Positions 1-7,486 of a stretch of 8,013 bases of DNA are shown piece after piece (within the stretch, counting starts at the first letter, position 1; each line of letters opens with the position of its first letter). Source of the DNA: an uncultured Flammeovirgaceae bacterium. GTDB lineage: Bacteria; Bacteroidota; Bacteroidia; Cytophagales; Cyclobacteriaceae. The stretch spans positions 1 to 8,013 of the forward strand of contig CAKZPJ010000222.1 of NCBI GenBank assembly GCA_937138955.1. The letters run 5' to 3'. Position numbers and translations under genes: made by a program. The notes beneath the pieces were generated by a model that saw only the letters and a list, made by a program, of their open reading frames with translations, had not been told where the DNA came from and ran no database searches.

Positions 1-1580
1 CAGTAGCTAAACATTGACCGGGAAGGGTCACGCTCAAAGAATATGTTTCCGACTCGAAGTGGTTGATTACGGGTCGGGTTATCCGTCTTGACTACAAACC
101 AATTGGCTAACCACGTACCCAATAATTCACGAACCGCTGGATTTTGAGGGTCATCGGGGTTCAACAGCGAAATTTTAAGATCATTATAGATGCAGTGTAT
201 TTTACCTTCAGATGAATAATCATTAATCGTCATCTCAAACGAAAGCTTATTGAGCATTCCTGTCTGCACTGAGGCAAAAGCTACTGGCTCCAGAAAATCA
301 TTTATTCGGGTAAGAGACATTCGGTCTAGCTCGCCAACTACTCGGTGGTACCCATCGGTTCGGTTCAAAGGCACCTGCACTGATAAATTGAAACGTCCAC
401 TATTCATTAAACTAGCTTGGATATTTGCTTCAAAAGTATCTCCAGTACTAATTATGTTGGTTGTGTTATATAAGCTTGCGTAGAATTGATTAAAAGCGAT
501 TTTACCAACGCGTACCGACTCGGTATTTTGCTCTTCATACACAATTTTGCTATCGCTCAGCGCAATTGTATCTACTCTAAATTGAAATGGTACTGATTGC
601 AACATTGAGGATAGCAGAGGCCGCAACTTATCTGAACGTTGCAAACGTTTGTCTTTGTAAATCTCCAACATTGCCGAATCAAGGCTAATTTGCTCAACAA
701 GCAGTTGACGGGCATTGAACCAATGGGAGGGGTGAATGCCCCTGATCTGCACCCGAGCAATCTGAGCTTGCAGTCGGTCTTTTCTTTTGTCAAGATGTTT
801 TCTCCATTCGCGCTTGCTATAATTCGGTTGTACCCGAACATCGTTCAAACCAATAGTACTATCCAGTACATTTACGCTCGCCCTTGCTACTGAAAACGTA
901 TACAGCGAATCTTTAGAAAGTTCTTGTATTGAGTCTACTGAAATAAGTAGTGAAGATAAAGAGGGTAATCCTAAATTTTTAGAAGATTGTAGCGAGTCAA
1001 TAAATAGCTCCTCTAAGTGAATATTTATTCCTGTAATCTCTAGCGTATCGCTGGCTTTAGCTTGTTGAGTAATTTGTTTAAAAACTCCATTCTCAATGTG
1101 AATACGGGCGATTGATAAGGAATCCAGAAATGGCTGAATCAGCTTATAATAATTTAGAGATTCTGTTTTTTGCGTAGTTTCTTCGGAAGAGTCAGAGGGA
1201 TACAGATAAATGGTTGGCTTTTGAAGAGAGATTTCTCGAATAGACAAAAAGCGGTCAGTTTCCCAGTAAGGATACCTGTTTAACTTGATATCGAGCCTTT
1301 TTAACTTACCACTAAGATGCTTTTTCTGCTCATTTTGGGTAGTATCTATTACTATTGAAACATCCTCTAAAGCAATTTCCCTACGAAAAGGATGAAATCT
1401 AAGTTTCTGATAATCAATTTGATACCCTTGCTCACGCAGTTGGCTCAACCCCAACTTAACTGCTTGGTCGACTACCGGTTGTACCCAAAAGCGAAATGAG
1501 AAAGTGAGAATGATTGCAATTGTACCAGCAACTCCTAATACAATTACTATTTTTTTAACCCAAGTAGGGTGTATAGCCAT
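1..1580 (-). CDS. AsmA/DUF748-like membrane-anchored envelope protein, C-terminus cut by the window edge
   Basis: An open frame of 526 codons runs without a stop from an ATG at 1580 to the left edge, so the 3' end is missing. The start is followed by MAIHPTWVKK and a hydrophobic segment at about residues 11-29, which predicts an N-terminal inner-membrane anchor with the bulk of the protein in the periplasm. The long beta-rich body contains repeated stretches such as LEDVSI, LDIKLNRYPYW, SIREISLQKPTIYLYP and IHIENGVFKQI, typical of AsmA-like/DUF748 proteins. The last visible residues (VGNIFFERDPSRSMFSYW) resemble the conserved C-terminal end of Bacteroidota AsmA-like proteins, so probably only a short tail lies outside. 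AsmA-like proteins are linked to lipid transport between the envelope membranes and to outer-membrane biogenesis; that role here is inferred. It lies 60 nt downstream of the TonB-dependent receptor gene, and no clear Shine-Dalgarno sequence or terminator is seen in the gap. The family call is by pattern only. Confidence 0.72.
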   Translation of the reverse strand, partial: MAIHPTWVKKIVIVLGVAGTIAIILTFSFRFWVQPVVDQAVKLGLSQLREQGYQIDYQKLRFHPFRREIALEDVSIVIDTTQNEQKKHLSGKLKRLDIKLNRYPYWETDRFLSIREISLQKPTIYLYPSDSSEETTQKTESLNYYKLIQPFLDSLSIARIHIENGVFKQITQQAKASDTLEITGINIHLEELFIDSLQSSKNLGLPSLSSLLISVDSIQELSKDSLYTFSVARASVNVLDSTIGLNDVRVQPNYSKREWRKHLDKRKDRLQAQIARVQIRGIHPSHWFNARQLLVEQISLDSAMLEIYKDKRLQRSDKLRPLLSSMLQSVPFQFRVDTIALSDSKIVYEEQNTESVRVGKIAFNQFYASLYNTTNIISTGDTFEANIQASLMNSGRFNLSVQVPLNRTDGYHRVVGELDRMSLTRINDFLEPVAFASVQTGMLNKLSFEMTINDYSSEGKIHCIYNDLKISLLNPDDPQNPAVRELLGTWLANWFVVKTDNPTRNQPLRVGNIFFERDPSRSMFSY

Positions 1581-1640
1581 GTTGATAAGAACTTCTGCAG
1601 TAATAATACAAAAAGTTCAGTGCTTTCGCTAAGAGGCCCT

Positions 1641-4028
1641 TTATCGTAGAATGATATTGGCGTTAATAAATCGGGCAGAAAGACGATTGGGCACCCCAAA
1701 TTGCCGGTTACGGACATCTTCTATCCAAGTAAAAGAAATGACGTTATTTGCTTTTAGGGCATTCAATACTTCTAGTCCAATCCATAATGACCGAAATAAT
1801 TTGGTTTCTTTTTTCTGATTTAACGGAATTTCTTTAGAGAAACCCAAATCTACCCGTCGGTAGTCCGGGCCATTAAAAGCGTTGCGATTCCGATCATTAT
1901 TAGGTGGCCCAAACGGCAGTCCGGTTCCGTAAAGTAAGCTTAGATACACTCGCATAGTTGGGTCATTCGGCAAATGATCTTGAAAGAATACTCCCAAATT
2001 TACTAGCTGATCGGAGGGACGACGAATGTAGCCTCTCCCGTCATCAGCCACATCCTCCCGCGTTCGCAGTATTCCCAAACTGAACCAGGACTCAGCTCCG
2101 GGAATAAAGTCTCCGTTTAATCGCATATCTATCCCCGTAGCGTAAGCTCGAGCAGTATTCTCGGCAAAATAGCGAATACGTACATTATCAATGTCGTAGG
2201 GGTTTACGTTGTAGAGATGCTTATAATAGAATTCAGTAAGTAGCGTAAACTCTCGCCCCAGCATAGTGAAGCGATAATCGGCACCTAGAATAGCGTGAAC
2301 TGACGATTGTGCTTTTACATCCGTTTGTAAATTTCCGGCTCGGTCGCGTAGCTCCCGGTAAAACGGCGGTTGTTGGTACAATCCAGCCGAGGCTCTTATC
2401 ACTAAATCTTTGCTAGTAGGAGGCTGAAAGGCATACTGCACTCGAGGACTGACTAGCAATTGCTGGTTTACATTCCAATAGTTGAAGCGCACGCCATAGT
2501 TGAGCGTATGTACGTTACCAATTTCGGTAGTATTTTGAATATACCCGGAGAATCGGCGCGAGTCTAATACTAATTCATTACTTACGGTACGTTCTACTGT
2601 GGCAAAACCAGCCGAGTCGCTAATCAGATATTCGGAAAGTTGATCCTGAAATTGCTCCAAGCTCACTCCTACCCCAAACTCCAGCGTATTGCTTTCGTTG
2701 AGGATGTAAGCCATCCGGTTCTCCAGATTGTAAATATTAGCACTGAGCTTATTACGAGCATGATCTAAGTTAATTCCTAACCCTATAACAGTGGCACATT
2801 CATCTACCTCTAAATCCCCCCCAATTTCCACATCACACAACCGATAAGCCGCAATCAGATCAAAATATTCCCGCTCTTGGGTGGTTACCCACGAACCAAT
2901 TAACCGAGAACTCCACCGATCATTAATTCGGTACGTCCACTGTAACCCGGTTTGAAAAGTCTGATAGGTCAAATTCTCTTGACCTTGGTAGCCAACGAAC
3001 AGACTAAAGCTTTCCTGCAAGGTTCCGAAGGTAGTTCGACGGCTCTCGGGCTGAACTCGATAGTTATTATTGGCGTATGCTACCAATAATCCTAACTCAC
3101 TTTTCACCTCGTTCTCGTCGCCATCTAAGTCATACGTTATGTACGACTGAAGATCGGTAAATTGAGGACGGTACTGTCCATCTGTTTCCAGCGTACCTAA
3201 CAAGTACTGCGCTCGCTTGTGACGAACACCAGCGATATACGAACCCTTATCAAAGCTACCTTCTACATGAGCGGCTCCGCCCAATAATCCAATCCGCAGC
3301 GAAGCATCAGTAGTAGCAGGTTTTTTGTAGCGGACATTGAGAGTAGAAGAAAGCTTATCGCCGTATTTGGCTTGCCAGCCACCCGACGAGAATGCTACGT
3401 CAGCTACCATATCAGGGTTAATAAAACTTAACCCCTCCTGCTGCCCCGCCCGAATCAGAAATGGGCGGTAGACTGGAATATTATTCACGTAAACTAAATT
3501 TTCATCGTAGTTTCCACCTCGCACTGAGTAATTAGAACTTAATTCATTATTACTAACCACCCCGGGCAGGGTAACTAAAATCCGGTTGAAATCCTGAAAA
3601 GCCGAAGGAATATTCTGCGCGGTTTGCGGATCAAGCTTGACTAAACCGGGTTCAAACCGACTGGCATCGTCGGTATTGGCTACCACTTCTACCTGCTCCA
3701 GTAAACGAACATCGGGACGCAGCGTAACGGATAACGTTAGCGTATCACCGGAGCTAAGACTAACCTGACGCAGAATATTGGTGTACTCCAGGTGAGAGAA
3801 AACTAAATCGTAGGTTCCAGGGGCTAAAGAAAGTTGAAAAAACCCGCGCTCATTGGTCACTGTTCCTTGACTACCGCCCTGTACTGATATGGCTACGTCG
3901 GTAAGAATTGATTGGGTACTATCCTGCACTGTACCATTAACAACTGCTTGTTGAGAGAAACACGAAAGACTCAGACCTAACCACCCCCCCAAAGTAATTA
4001 TCCCGCATCGCAGTACTAGCTGCTTCAT
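1641..4028 (-). CDS. TonB-dependent outer-membrane receptor with N-terminal carboxypeptidase-regulatory-like domain
   Basis: This 795-residue protein is an outer-membrane active transporter energised by the TonB/ExbBD complex; its substrate cannot be read from sequence. Residues 1 to about 25 are a signal peptide (MKQLVLRCGI, hydrophobic core, ending LSCFSQ). Residues 28-105 form a carboxypeptidase-regulatory-like beta-sandwich (VNGTVQDS, TNERGFFQLSLAPGTYDLVFSHLEY), the usual N-terminal extension in Bacteroidota receptors. A short linker containing EQVEVVAN (111-118) precedes the plug domain (about 120-235), whose core is SVRGGNYDENLVYVNN (168-183) followed by YGDKLSSTLNVRYK. The remainder is a beta-barrel with alternating aromatic strands up to RFINANIILR. 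The mature protein has only two cysteines (398 and 411), probably in one surface loop. It is shorter than SusC proteins (about 1000 residues) and has no SusD gene beside it, so glycan import is not indicated. Its ATG overlaps the rpe stop as ATGA, which implies translational coupling. Confidence 0.93.
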   Translation of the reverse strand: MKQLVLRCGIITLGGWLGLSLSCFSQQAVVNGTVQDSTQSILTDVAISVQGGSQGTVTNERGFFQLSLAPGTYDLVFSHLEYTNILRQVSLSSGDTLTLSVTLRPDVRLLEQVEVVANTDDASRFEPGLVKLDPQTAQNIPSAFQDFNRILVTLPGVVSNNELSSNYSVRGGNYDENLVYVNNIPVYRPFLIRAGQQEGLSFINPDMVADVAFSSGGWQAKYGDKLSSTLNVRYKKPATTDASLRIGLLGGAAHVEGSFDKGSYIAGVRHKRAQYLLGTLETDGQYRPQFTDLQSYITYDLDGDENEVKSELGLLVAYANNNYRVQPESRRTTFGTLQESFSLFVGYQGQENLTYQTFQTGLQWTYRINDRWSSRLIGSWVTTQEREYFDLIAAYRLCDVEIGGDLEVDECATVIGLGINLDHARNKLSANIYNLENRMAYILNESNTLEFGVGVSLEQFQDQLSEYLISDSAGFATVERTVSNELVLDSRRFSGYIQNTTEIGNVHTLNYGVRFNYWNVNQQLLVSPRVQYAFQPPTSKDLVIRASAGLYQQPPFYRELRDRAGNLQTDVKAQSSVHAILGADYRFTMLGREFTLLTEFYYKHLYNVNPYDIDNVRIRYFAENTARAYATGIDMRLNGDFIPGAESWFSLGILRTREDVADDGRGYIRRPSDQLVNLGVFFQDHLPNDPTMRVYLSLLYGTGLPFGPPNNDRNRNAFNGPDYRRVDLGFSKEIPLNQKKETKLFRSLWIGLEVLNALKANNVISFTWIEDVRNRQFGVPNRLSARFINANIILR

Positions 4029-4681
4029 ACCTGCACGGCCTGCTTCAAATGAGCAATGGTAGCAACCGGATTTTCGGATTTGAATACAAAACTACCCGCT
4101 ACAAAGGCGTTCACTCCGGCGTTAGAGAGTTGAGTCGCATTCTGATCCGTTACACCGCCATCAACTTCTACCAGTACCGAAGTAGCAGTTTCTTGCATCA
4201 ATTGCTGTAAGTCTTTTAATTTCTGGTAGGTATGCTCAATAAAGCTCTGTCCGCCAAACCCCGGATTTACTGACATAATCAGCACTAGATCAATATCGGC
4301 TATAATATTTTCTAACAACTTTACTGAGGTATGCGGATTGATCGCTACGCCCGCTTTACAGCCCAGTTCTTTAATTTGCTGAACCGTTCGGTGCAAGTGC
4401 GGACAGGCTTCGTAGTGTACCGTAATTCGGTCGGCTCCTAATTTTTGAAAATCTGCTAGGTACTGGTCGGGGTTGGTAATCATCAAATGCACATCCAGCG
4501 GCTTTTGGGCATGTTGTTGGATGGCTTTTATTACGGGCATTCCGAAGGAGATATTGGGCACAAACACCCCATCCATCACATCTACGTGAATCCAATCAGC
4601 CTCACTTTGGTTAAGCATCTCCACGGCTGATTGCAGGTTGCCAAAATCGGCGGCTAGTACCGATGGGGCGATGTATTTCAT
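4025..4681 (-). CDS. rpe: Ribulose-phosphate 3-epimerase
   Basis: Rpe interconverts D-ribulose 5-phosphate and D-xylulose 5-phosphate in the non-oxidative pentose phosphate pathway, in the cytoplasm. At 218 residues it has the normal family length and is a complete TIM barrel. Visible signatures are APSVLAADF at 5-13 (Ser7 binds substrate), WIHVDVMDGVFVPN at 30-43 (metal ligands His32 and Asp34), DVHLMI at 63-68 (metal ligand His65), MSVNPGFGGQSF at 136-147 (the flexible phosphate-binding loop) and VEVDGGV at 171-177 (Asp174, the second catalytic acid). All key residues are present, so the enzyme should be active. The start lies 4 nt after the subtilase stop and the stop overlaps the receptor start by 4 nt. 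A housekeeping sugar-phosphate enzyme is thus locked between two envelope or secretion genes. No functional link is evident beyond co-transcription. Confidence 0.97.
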   Translation of the reverse strand: MKYIAPSVLAADFGNLQSAVEMLNQSEADWIHVDVMDGVFVPNISFGMPVIKAIQQHAQKPLDVHLMITNPDQYLADFQKLGADRITVHYEACPHLHRTVQQIKELGCKAGVAINPHTSVKLLENIIADIDLVLIMSVNPGFGGQSFIEHTYQKLKDLQQLMQETATSVLVEVDGGVTDQNATQLSNAGVNAFVAGSFVFKSENPVATIAHLKQAVQV

Positions 4682-4685
4682 GTAT

Positions 4686-6359
4686 CTAAAATTTTATCAC
4701 TTTCACTGTATCGGAGGCAGTAGCACTTAATACGTGTAAAATATACACCCCTCGCTGCCAAGACGAAGTATCTACGGTAAACGAGTCGTCAATTGATACT
4801 GGAATATGTTGAGTCACTAATAATTGCCCAGTACTATTGTACACGTAAACATCGAGCGACTCATTAACGAAATCAGCCGATTCTACAAATAGATTACCAC
4901 TTTCAATCGGGTTAGGAAACACCTTGTATTGAGAAATAGCAGCCGGTTCTGCAGTTGATAACGGAATCTGATTGGCCAGCACTTCAAAATTTGGAATACC
5001 GTAGCCCAGTTCATTATCCGGGGTCAGGGCCTGACTACCCGCTTGCCGGATTTTATCCATAATTTCTACATTCGTTGCATCTGGGAACGCTTGCCAGACT
5101 CCAGCTGCAAAACCCGAAATTAAGGGTGCCGAAAATGACGTTCCGTTAGAGCGCGTAATATTGCTTTTAGCATCTACTACTACAGTTTGCAAACCTAGTG
5201 CCGAAACATCGGGCTTTATGCGACCATCAGCCGTAGGTCCAAAGGAACTGAAAGAAACCCGAAAGCCTCCAGTACTTACGGCGCCCACGGCTAAAATATC
5301 TGGGGCATCTGCCGGAGGAGATACGTAACGCCAGCGTCCGGCTCCTTCGTTTCCGGCACTTACCACACAAAGCATTCCTTTCGCCGTTGCCATTCGGGCA
5401 GCTCGAGTGATTGCGGCAGTTCGACCGTCCAGATCATTGTAGGTGTAACTCATCTCAGCATCGTCGAAGGTAGTATAGCCTAATGACGTACTAATAATAT
5501 CAACTCCCGCACTATCGGCTTTTTCAGCCGCAAATAGCCAGTTATACTCTTCTATCCGATATTCTGAGCCAGACTCTTCAGTGATACAGAGCATAACATC
5601 GGCAGCATAGCTACCTGCTTCCAAAATACCGGGCTGATAAGCGGCAATGCAAGATAATGCCTCCGTTCCGTGCTGTCCGTAACGATATACATCAGGGCTA
5701 TTACCTACAAAATCGTAGGTCAGTTTCAGTTGATCGTTACTGTACAGATGCTCAAAAAAAGAAGATTCATCAACTCCCCGAAAACCGCCATCAAATACAG
5801 CAACAAATACACCTTCGCCATTGTAGCCTCGGAGGTGCATCTCACTAATACCTAGCATTTGGTTTTGTTCCTGATTAAGTAGTTGCTCAGTTCGTTGGTA
5901 CCTTTTCGTTTCCTTCGGCTTACCGTAAGAAGTACCATCTGATGATTTACTACCTTGCTGGTTTTTGCGCCCCTCAGGTTTTACCATTTCTGCGTACAGC
6001 ACATAGTCTGAGGAAAGTAGTTGCTCAACAATATCGTCGGAGGATTCTACCAGTGCGGCATTAAACCACTTAGAAGTATAGATTACTTCGGCGCCCTGAG
6101 TTTCTATTTCTTGAATATAATTGGGATTTACCGGAAAGTCAGAAATATCTACCGCAATGCTTTGCTTCTGGCGCCGCTCAACCGCCCGCTCAGAAAGATA
6201 CTCTTCCGGTGGGCTTACTAAGAATTGGGCAGTATCTTTATCAGAGAAATAAAGAAAATATTGCTGAACCTGAGCAAACCCGGCAGTACTAAACAACCAC
6301 AAACAACTGAGTACTAACAGTGAATAGCGTAGTGTAGCGGACTTAATCAATTTTTCCAT
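4686..6359 (-). CDS. Secreted subtilisin-like (S8) serine peptidase with T9SS C-terminal sorting domain
   Basis: A 557-residue secreted endopeptidase of the subtilase family. Residues 1-29 are a signal peptide (MEKLIKSATLRYS, hydrophobic core, cleavage near GFA/Q). Residues 30 to about 165 look like a propeptide, including LSERAVERRQKQ and a Lys/Arg-rich linker at 127-160. The catalytic domain spans about 170-462: Asp190 in VFVAVFDGGF, His230 in YGQHGTEA, oxyanion Asn337 in SAGNEGAG and nucleophile Ser408 in NGTSFSAP. The triad is intact. Residues 478-557 form a type A T9SS sorting domain (KVFPNPIESGNLFVES, DVYVYNSTGQLL, RGVYILHV, final VKVIKF), so the protein should cross the outer membrane by the type IX system and be released or surface-attached. 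I chose the ATG at 6359 because it places the signal peptide at the N-terminus; an in-frame ATG at 6401 would add 14 residues in front. The start overlaps the upstream lipoprotein gene by 17 nt, and rpe follows after 4 nt. Confidence 0.94.
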   Translation of the reverse strand: MEKLIKSATLRYSLLVLSCLWLFSTAGFAQVQQYFLYFSDKDTAQFLVSPPEEYLSERAVERRQKQSIAVDISDFPVNPNYIQEIETQGAEVIYTSKWFNAALVESSDDIVEQLLSSDYVLYAEMVKPEGRKNQQGSKSSDGTSYGKPKETKRYQRTEQLLNQEQNQMLGISEMHLRGYNGEGVFVAVFDGGFRGVDESSFFEHLYSNDQLKLTYDFVGNSPDVYRYGQHGTEALSCIAAYQPGILEAGSYAADVMLCITEESGSEYRIEEYNWLFAAEKADSAGVDIISTSLGYTTFDDAEMSYTYNDLDGRTAAITRAARMATAKGMLCVVSAGNEGAGRWRYVSPPADAPDILAVGAVSTGGFRVSFSSFGPTADGRIKPDVSALGLQTVVVDAKSNITRSNGTSFSAPLISGFAAGVWQAFPDATNVEIMDKIRQAGSQALTPDNELGYGIPNFEVLANQIPLSTAEPAAISQYKVFPNPIESGNLFVESADFVNESLDVYVYNSTGQLLVTQHIPVSIDDSFTVDTSSWQRGVYILHVLSATASDTVKVIKF

Positions 6360-7053
6360 AGGCGGTAAGAGTCTGCCGATAATCGCGACCAAAATCAACA
6401 ATAAATTGCCCTAAACAATCTTCTTCGGCACAATATTCTAATTTTACTGATTTCTTGTAAAAAAGCCCCACATTATTTACGTAAGTTTCTGAAAAGATAC
6501 TGTCACTCACTAGCGAAGATACATTGCTTTGCACAACTGTAATACTCTGATTTAGTAACGTATCAATTGGGCTTTCTATTTCCTCTGACAACGCCTCCAT
6601 TGTAGTTTGTAGTTCGTAACGATCTGCTGACTTTGCATTTAGAGCATTGCCATCCCACACCAATTCACTAGTAAAGGGGAAAACTAATTTAATAATGGGA
6701 GTATTATTTTCTACTACTACGGCTCGCTGAGCATTAACCCGGGCTGTCCAGACTGAATCTAGCTGCCACGCTTGGTCAGGTACAAATCGAGAAAACCGCT
6801 CTAATCGATAGATTAACTCGTTGCCTTGTCCGGGAAAAGAGTCAGCGACTACTTCTCTAAGGAAATAGCGCTGAGTATCTGGCTCATTTAGTAAACCATA
6901 CGAAATATCCTGGATCGTATATTCTCGATAACTACCTACTTCAACTGGGAAATAGCTAAGACCTAACTGGGTGAGTGAAGGTTCAATGGTTTCAGATTCG
7001 CAAGCAAGTAGCCAGCAAACAAGCGAGACCCACAAAAACGAACGTAGTATCAT
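6343..7053 (-). CDS. Putative lipoprotein of unknown function
   Basis: A 236-residue protein that I do not recognise beyond its export signal. The N-terminus MILRSFLWVSLVCWLLAC is a lipoprotein signal peptide with lipobox LLAC and acylated Cys18. The residues after the cysteine are acidic (ESETIEP). Acidic residues just after the lipid-anchored cysteine resemble the surface-export signal described for Bacteroidota lipoproteins, so it may face outward; this is inference. The mature part is predicted to be beta-rich, with phrases such as YFPVEVGSYREYTIQDISYG (residues 34-53) and RYELQTTMEAL, suggesting a barrel or sandwich binding domain. Cys208 and Cys213 (YCAEEDC) could form a disulfide near the C-terminus. 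The 3' end overlaps the subtilase gene by 17 nt, so the two are probably translated together. The lipoprotein could be a surface partner of that peptidase, but nothing in its sequence proves it. It is the first gene of the tight cluster. Confidence 0.82.
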   Translation of the reverse strand: MILRSFLWVSLVCWLLACESETIEPSLTQLGLSYFPVEVGSYREYTIQDISYGLLNEPDTQRYFLREVVADSFPGQGNELIYRLERFSRFVPDQAWQLDSVWTARVNAQRAVVVENNTPIIKLVFPFTSELVWDGNALNAKSADRYELQTTMEALSEEIESPIDTLLNQSITVVQSNVSSLVSDSIFSETYVNNVGLFYKKSVKLEYCAEEDCLGQFIVDFGRDYRQTLTAYGKID

Positions 7054-7089
7054 CGAGGTAATTTATGGTGTAAGGTAGTAAATACCCTA

Positions 7090-7097
7090 CGAAACTA
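7090..7097 (-). promoter_or_regulatory. Weak -7-like element before the lipoprotein gene
   Basis: On the minus strand TAGTTTCG matches the Bacteroidota -7 consensus TAnnTTTG with one mismatch, about 37 nt before the lipoprotein ATG. No good -33 TTTG/TTG is present at the usual 17-23 nt spacing. If real, it would give the lipoprotein-to-receptor operon its own promoter, separate from the 79-residue protein gene. Confidence 0.2.
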
Positions 7098-7147
7098 ATT
7101 CGGCATGTGAGAAAAAACAGAAAAATGATGGGAACTCAAATCAATAT

Positions 7148-7387
7148 TTAGATGGACTCCCGAACCTGAAGGGTATACTGGCGAAATGCATCGTAGAACT
7201 CAGCTCCTTCCAGCTTTACTTGCTCTAAAATATAAACTGCGGCTAACAAATACGTTAGCTTCTCACTAGCATCTTGCCCTTCTACCTCAAGAGCGAGTTC
7301 TTCACCCTCAACCAATGCTTGTTCGGCCTCAACTAATTGGTCTATTGTATAATTCTCAACTAGTTTTTTTACTATATTTCTTTCCAT
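7148..7387 (-). CDS. Small acidic helical protein of unknown function
   Basis: A 79-residue protein with no signal peptide, membrane segment or cysteine, so probably cytoplasmic. It carries 17 Asp/Glu against 7 Lys/Arg and looks all-helical: VKKLVENYTIDQLVEAEQAL, an acidic turn (EGEELALEVEGQDASEK), then LTYLLAAVYILEQVKLEG and a C-terminal helix ending QVRESI. The pattern resembles small Bacteroidota-restricted proteins of unknown function (possibly the DUF6952 type), but I cannot confirm the family. That it is a real gene is supported by its dense packing, protein-like composition and position behind an AT-rich divergent promoter region. It is 94 nt upstream of the lipoprotein gene, a gap large enough for a separate promoter, so it may not belong to the operon below. 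No Shine-Dalgarno sequence is clear before the ATG. Confidence 0.7.
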   Translation of the reverse strand: MERNIVKKLVENYTIDQLVEAEQALVEGEELALEVEGQDASEKLTYLLAAVYILEQVKLEGAEFYDAFRQYTLQVRESI

Positions 7388-7416
7388 CTGACCTTAACGC
7401 TACTTCTTTAATCAAT

Positions 7417-7435
7417 AAATTGAAGTCTTCAATTT
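7417..7435. promoter_or_regulatory. Perfect 9-bp inverted repeat with 1-nt centre
   Basis: AAATTGAAG-T-CTTCAATTT is a perfect dyad with one central base, lying 30 nt upstream of the ATG of the 79-residue protein. A one-base centre cannot form a snug RNA hairpin loop, so a dimeric protein binding site is more likely than a terminator. It would overlap the expected promoter or 5' leader of the minus-strand gene, which suits an operator. The regulator is unknown. Confidence 0.4.
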
Positions 7436-7486
7436 TTGAACCAACTTGCTTTTCTATTTAGAAAACTCTCATTTTTGTTAGAAAAT

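Larger units (their letters stand above)
1641..7053 (-). other. Predicted operon: lipoprotein - S8 peptidase - rpe - TonB-dependent receptor
   Basis: Four same-strand genes follow each other with a 17-nt overlap, a 4-nt gap and a 4-nt ATGA overlap, which is strong evidence for co-transcription and partial translational coupling. The AsmA-like gene starts 60 nt further on with no obvious terminator between, so it may be a fifth member. The products, apart from Rpe, are exported or envelope proteins. The grouping by function is inference; the spacing is seen directly. Confidence 0.8.

Noticed and set aside
250..483. A 77-codon plus-strand open frame
   Set aside because: It is antisense to the AsmA-like gene, with no coherent domain pattern or start context.
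572..893. Open frames on both strands at 572-841 (minus) and 639-893 (plus)
   Set aside because: They lie inside the continuous 526-codon AsmA-like frame and their translations have no protein-like pattern; they are shadows.
1589..1618. Inverted repeat GAACTT...AAGTTC in the gap between the receptor and AsmA-like genes
   Set aside because: Only 6 bp with an 18-nt AT-rich loop and no following T-run on the transcribed strand; too weak to call a terminator.
1641..4028. SusC-type glycan importer
   Set aside because: The receptor is shorter than SusC proteins and no SusD-like gene or glycoside hydrolase lies next to it; a generic TonB-dependent receptor is the safer call.
4371..4595. A 74-codon minus-strand open frame inside rpe
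   Set aside because: It lies in another frame of a fully conserved enzyme gene and has a low-complexity, Arg/Pro/Ser-rich shadow composition.
6360..6401. Upstream in-frame ATG at 6401 for the subtilase
   Set aside because: It would put 14 extra residues (MLILVAIIGRLLPP) before a well-formed signal peptide and deepen the overlap with the lipoprotein gene to 59 nt; ATG 6359 gives a normal signal peptide.
7098..7147. T-rich run after the 79-residue protein gene on the minus strand as an intrinsic terminator
   Set aside because: The T-run is present but the only preceding stem (TGAT/ATCA) is 4 bp with a 10-nt loop, so no convincing hairpin supports termination.
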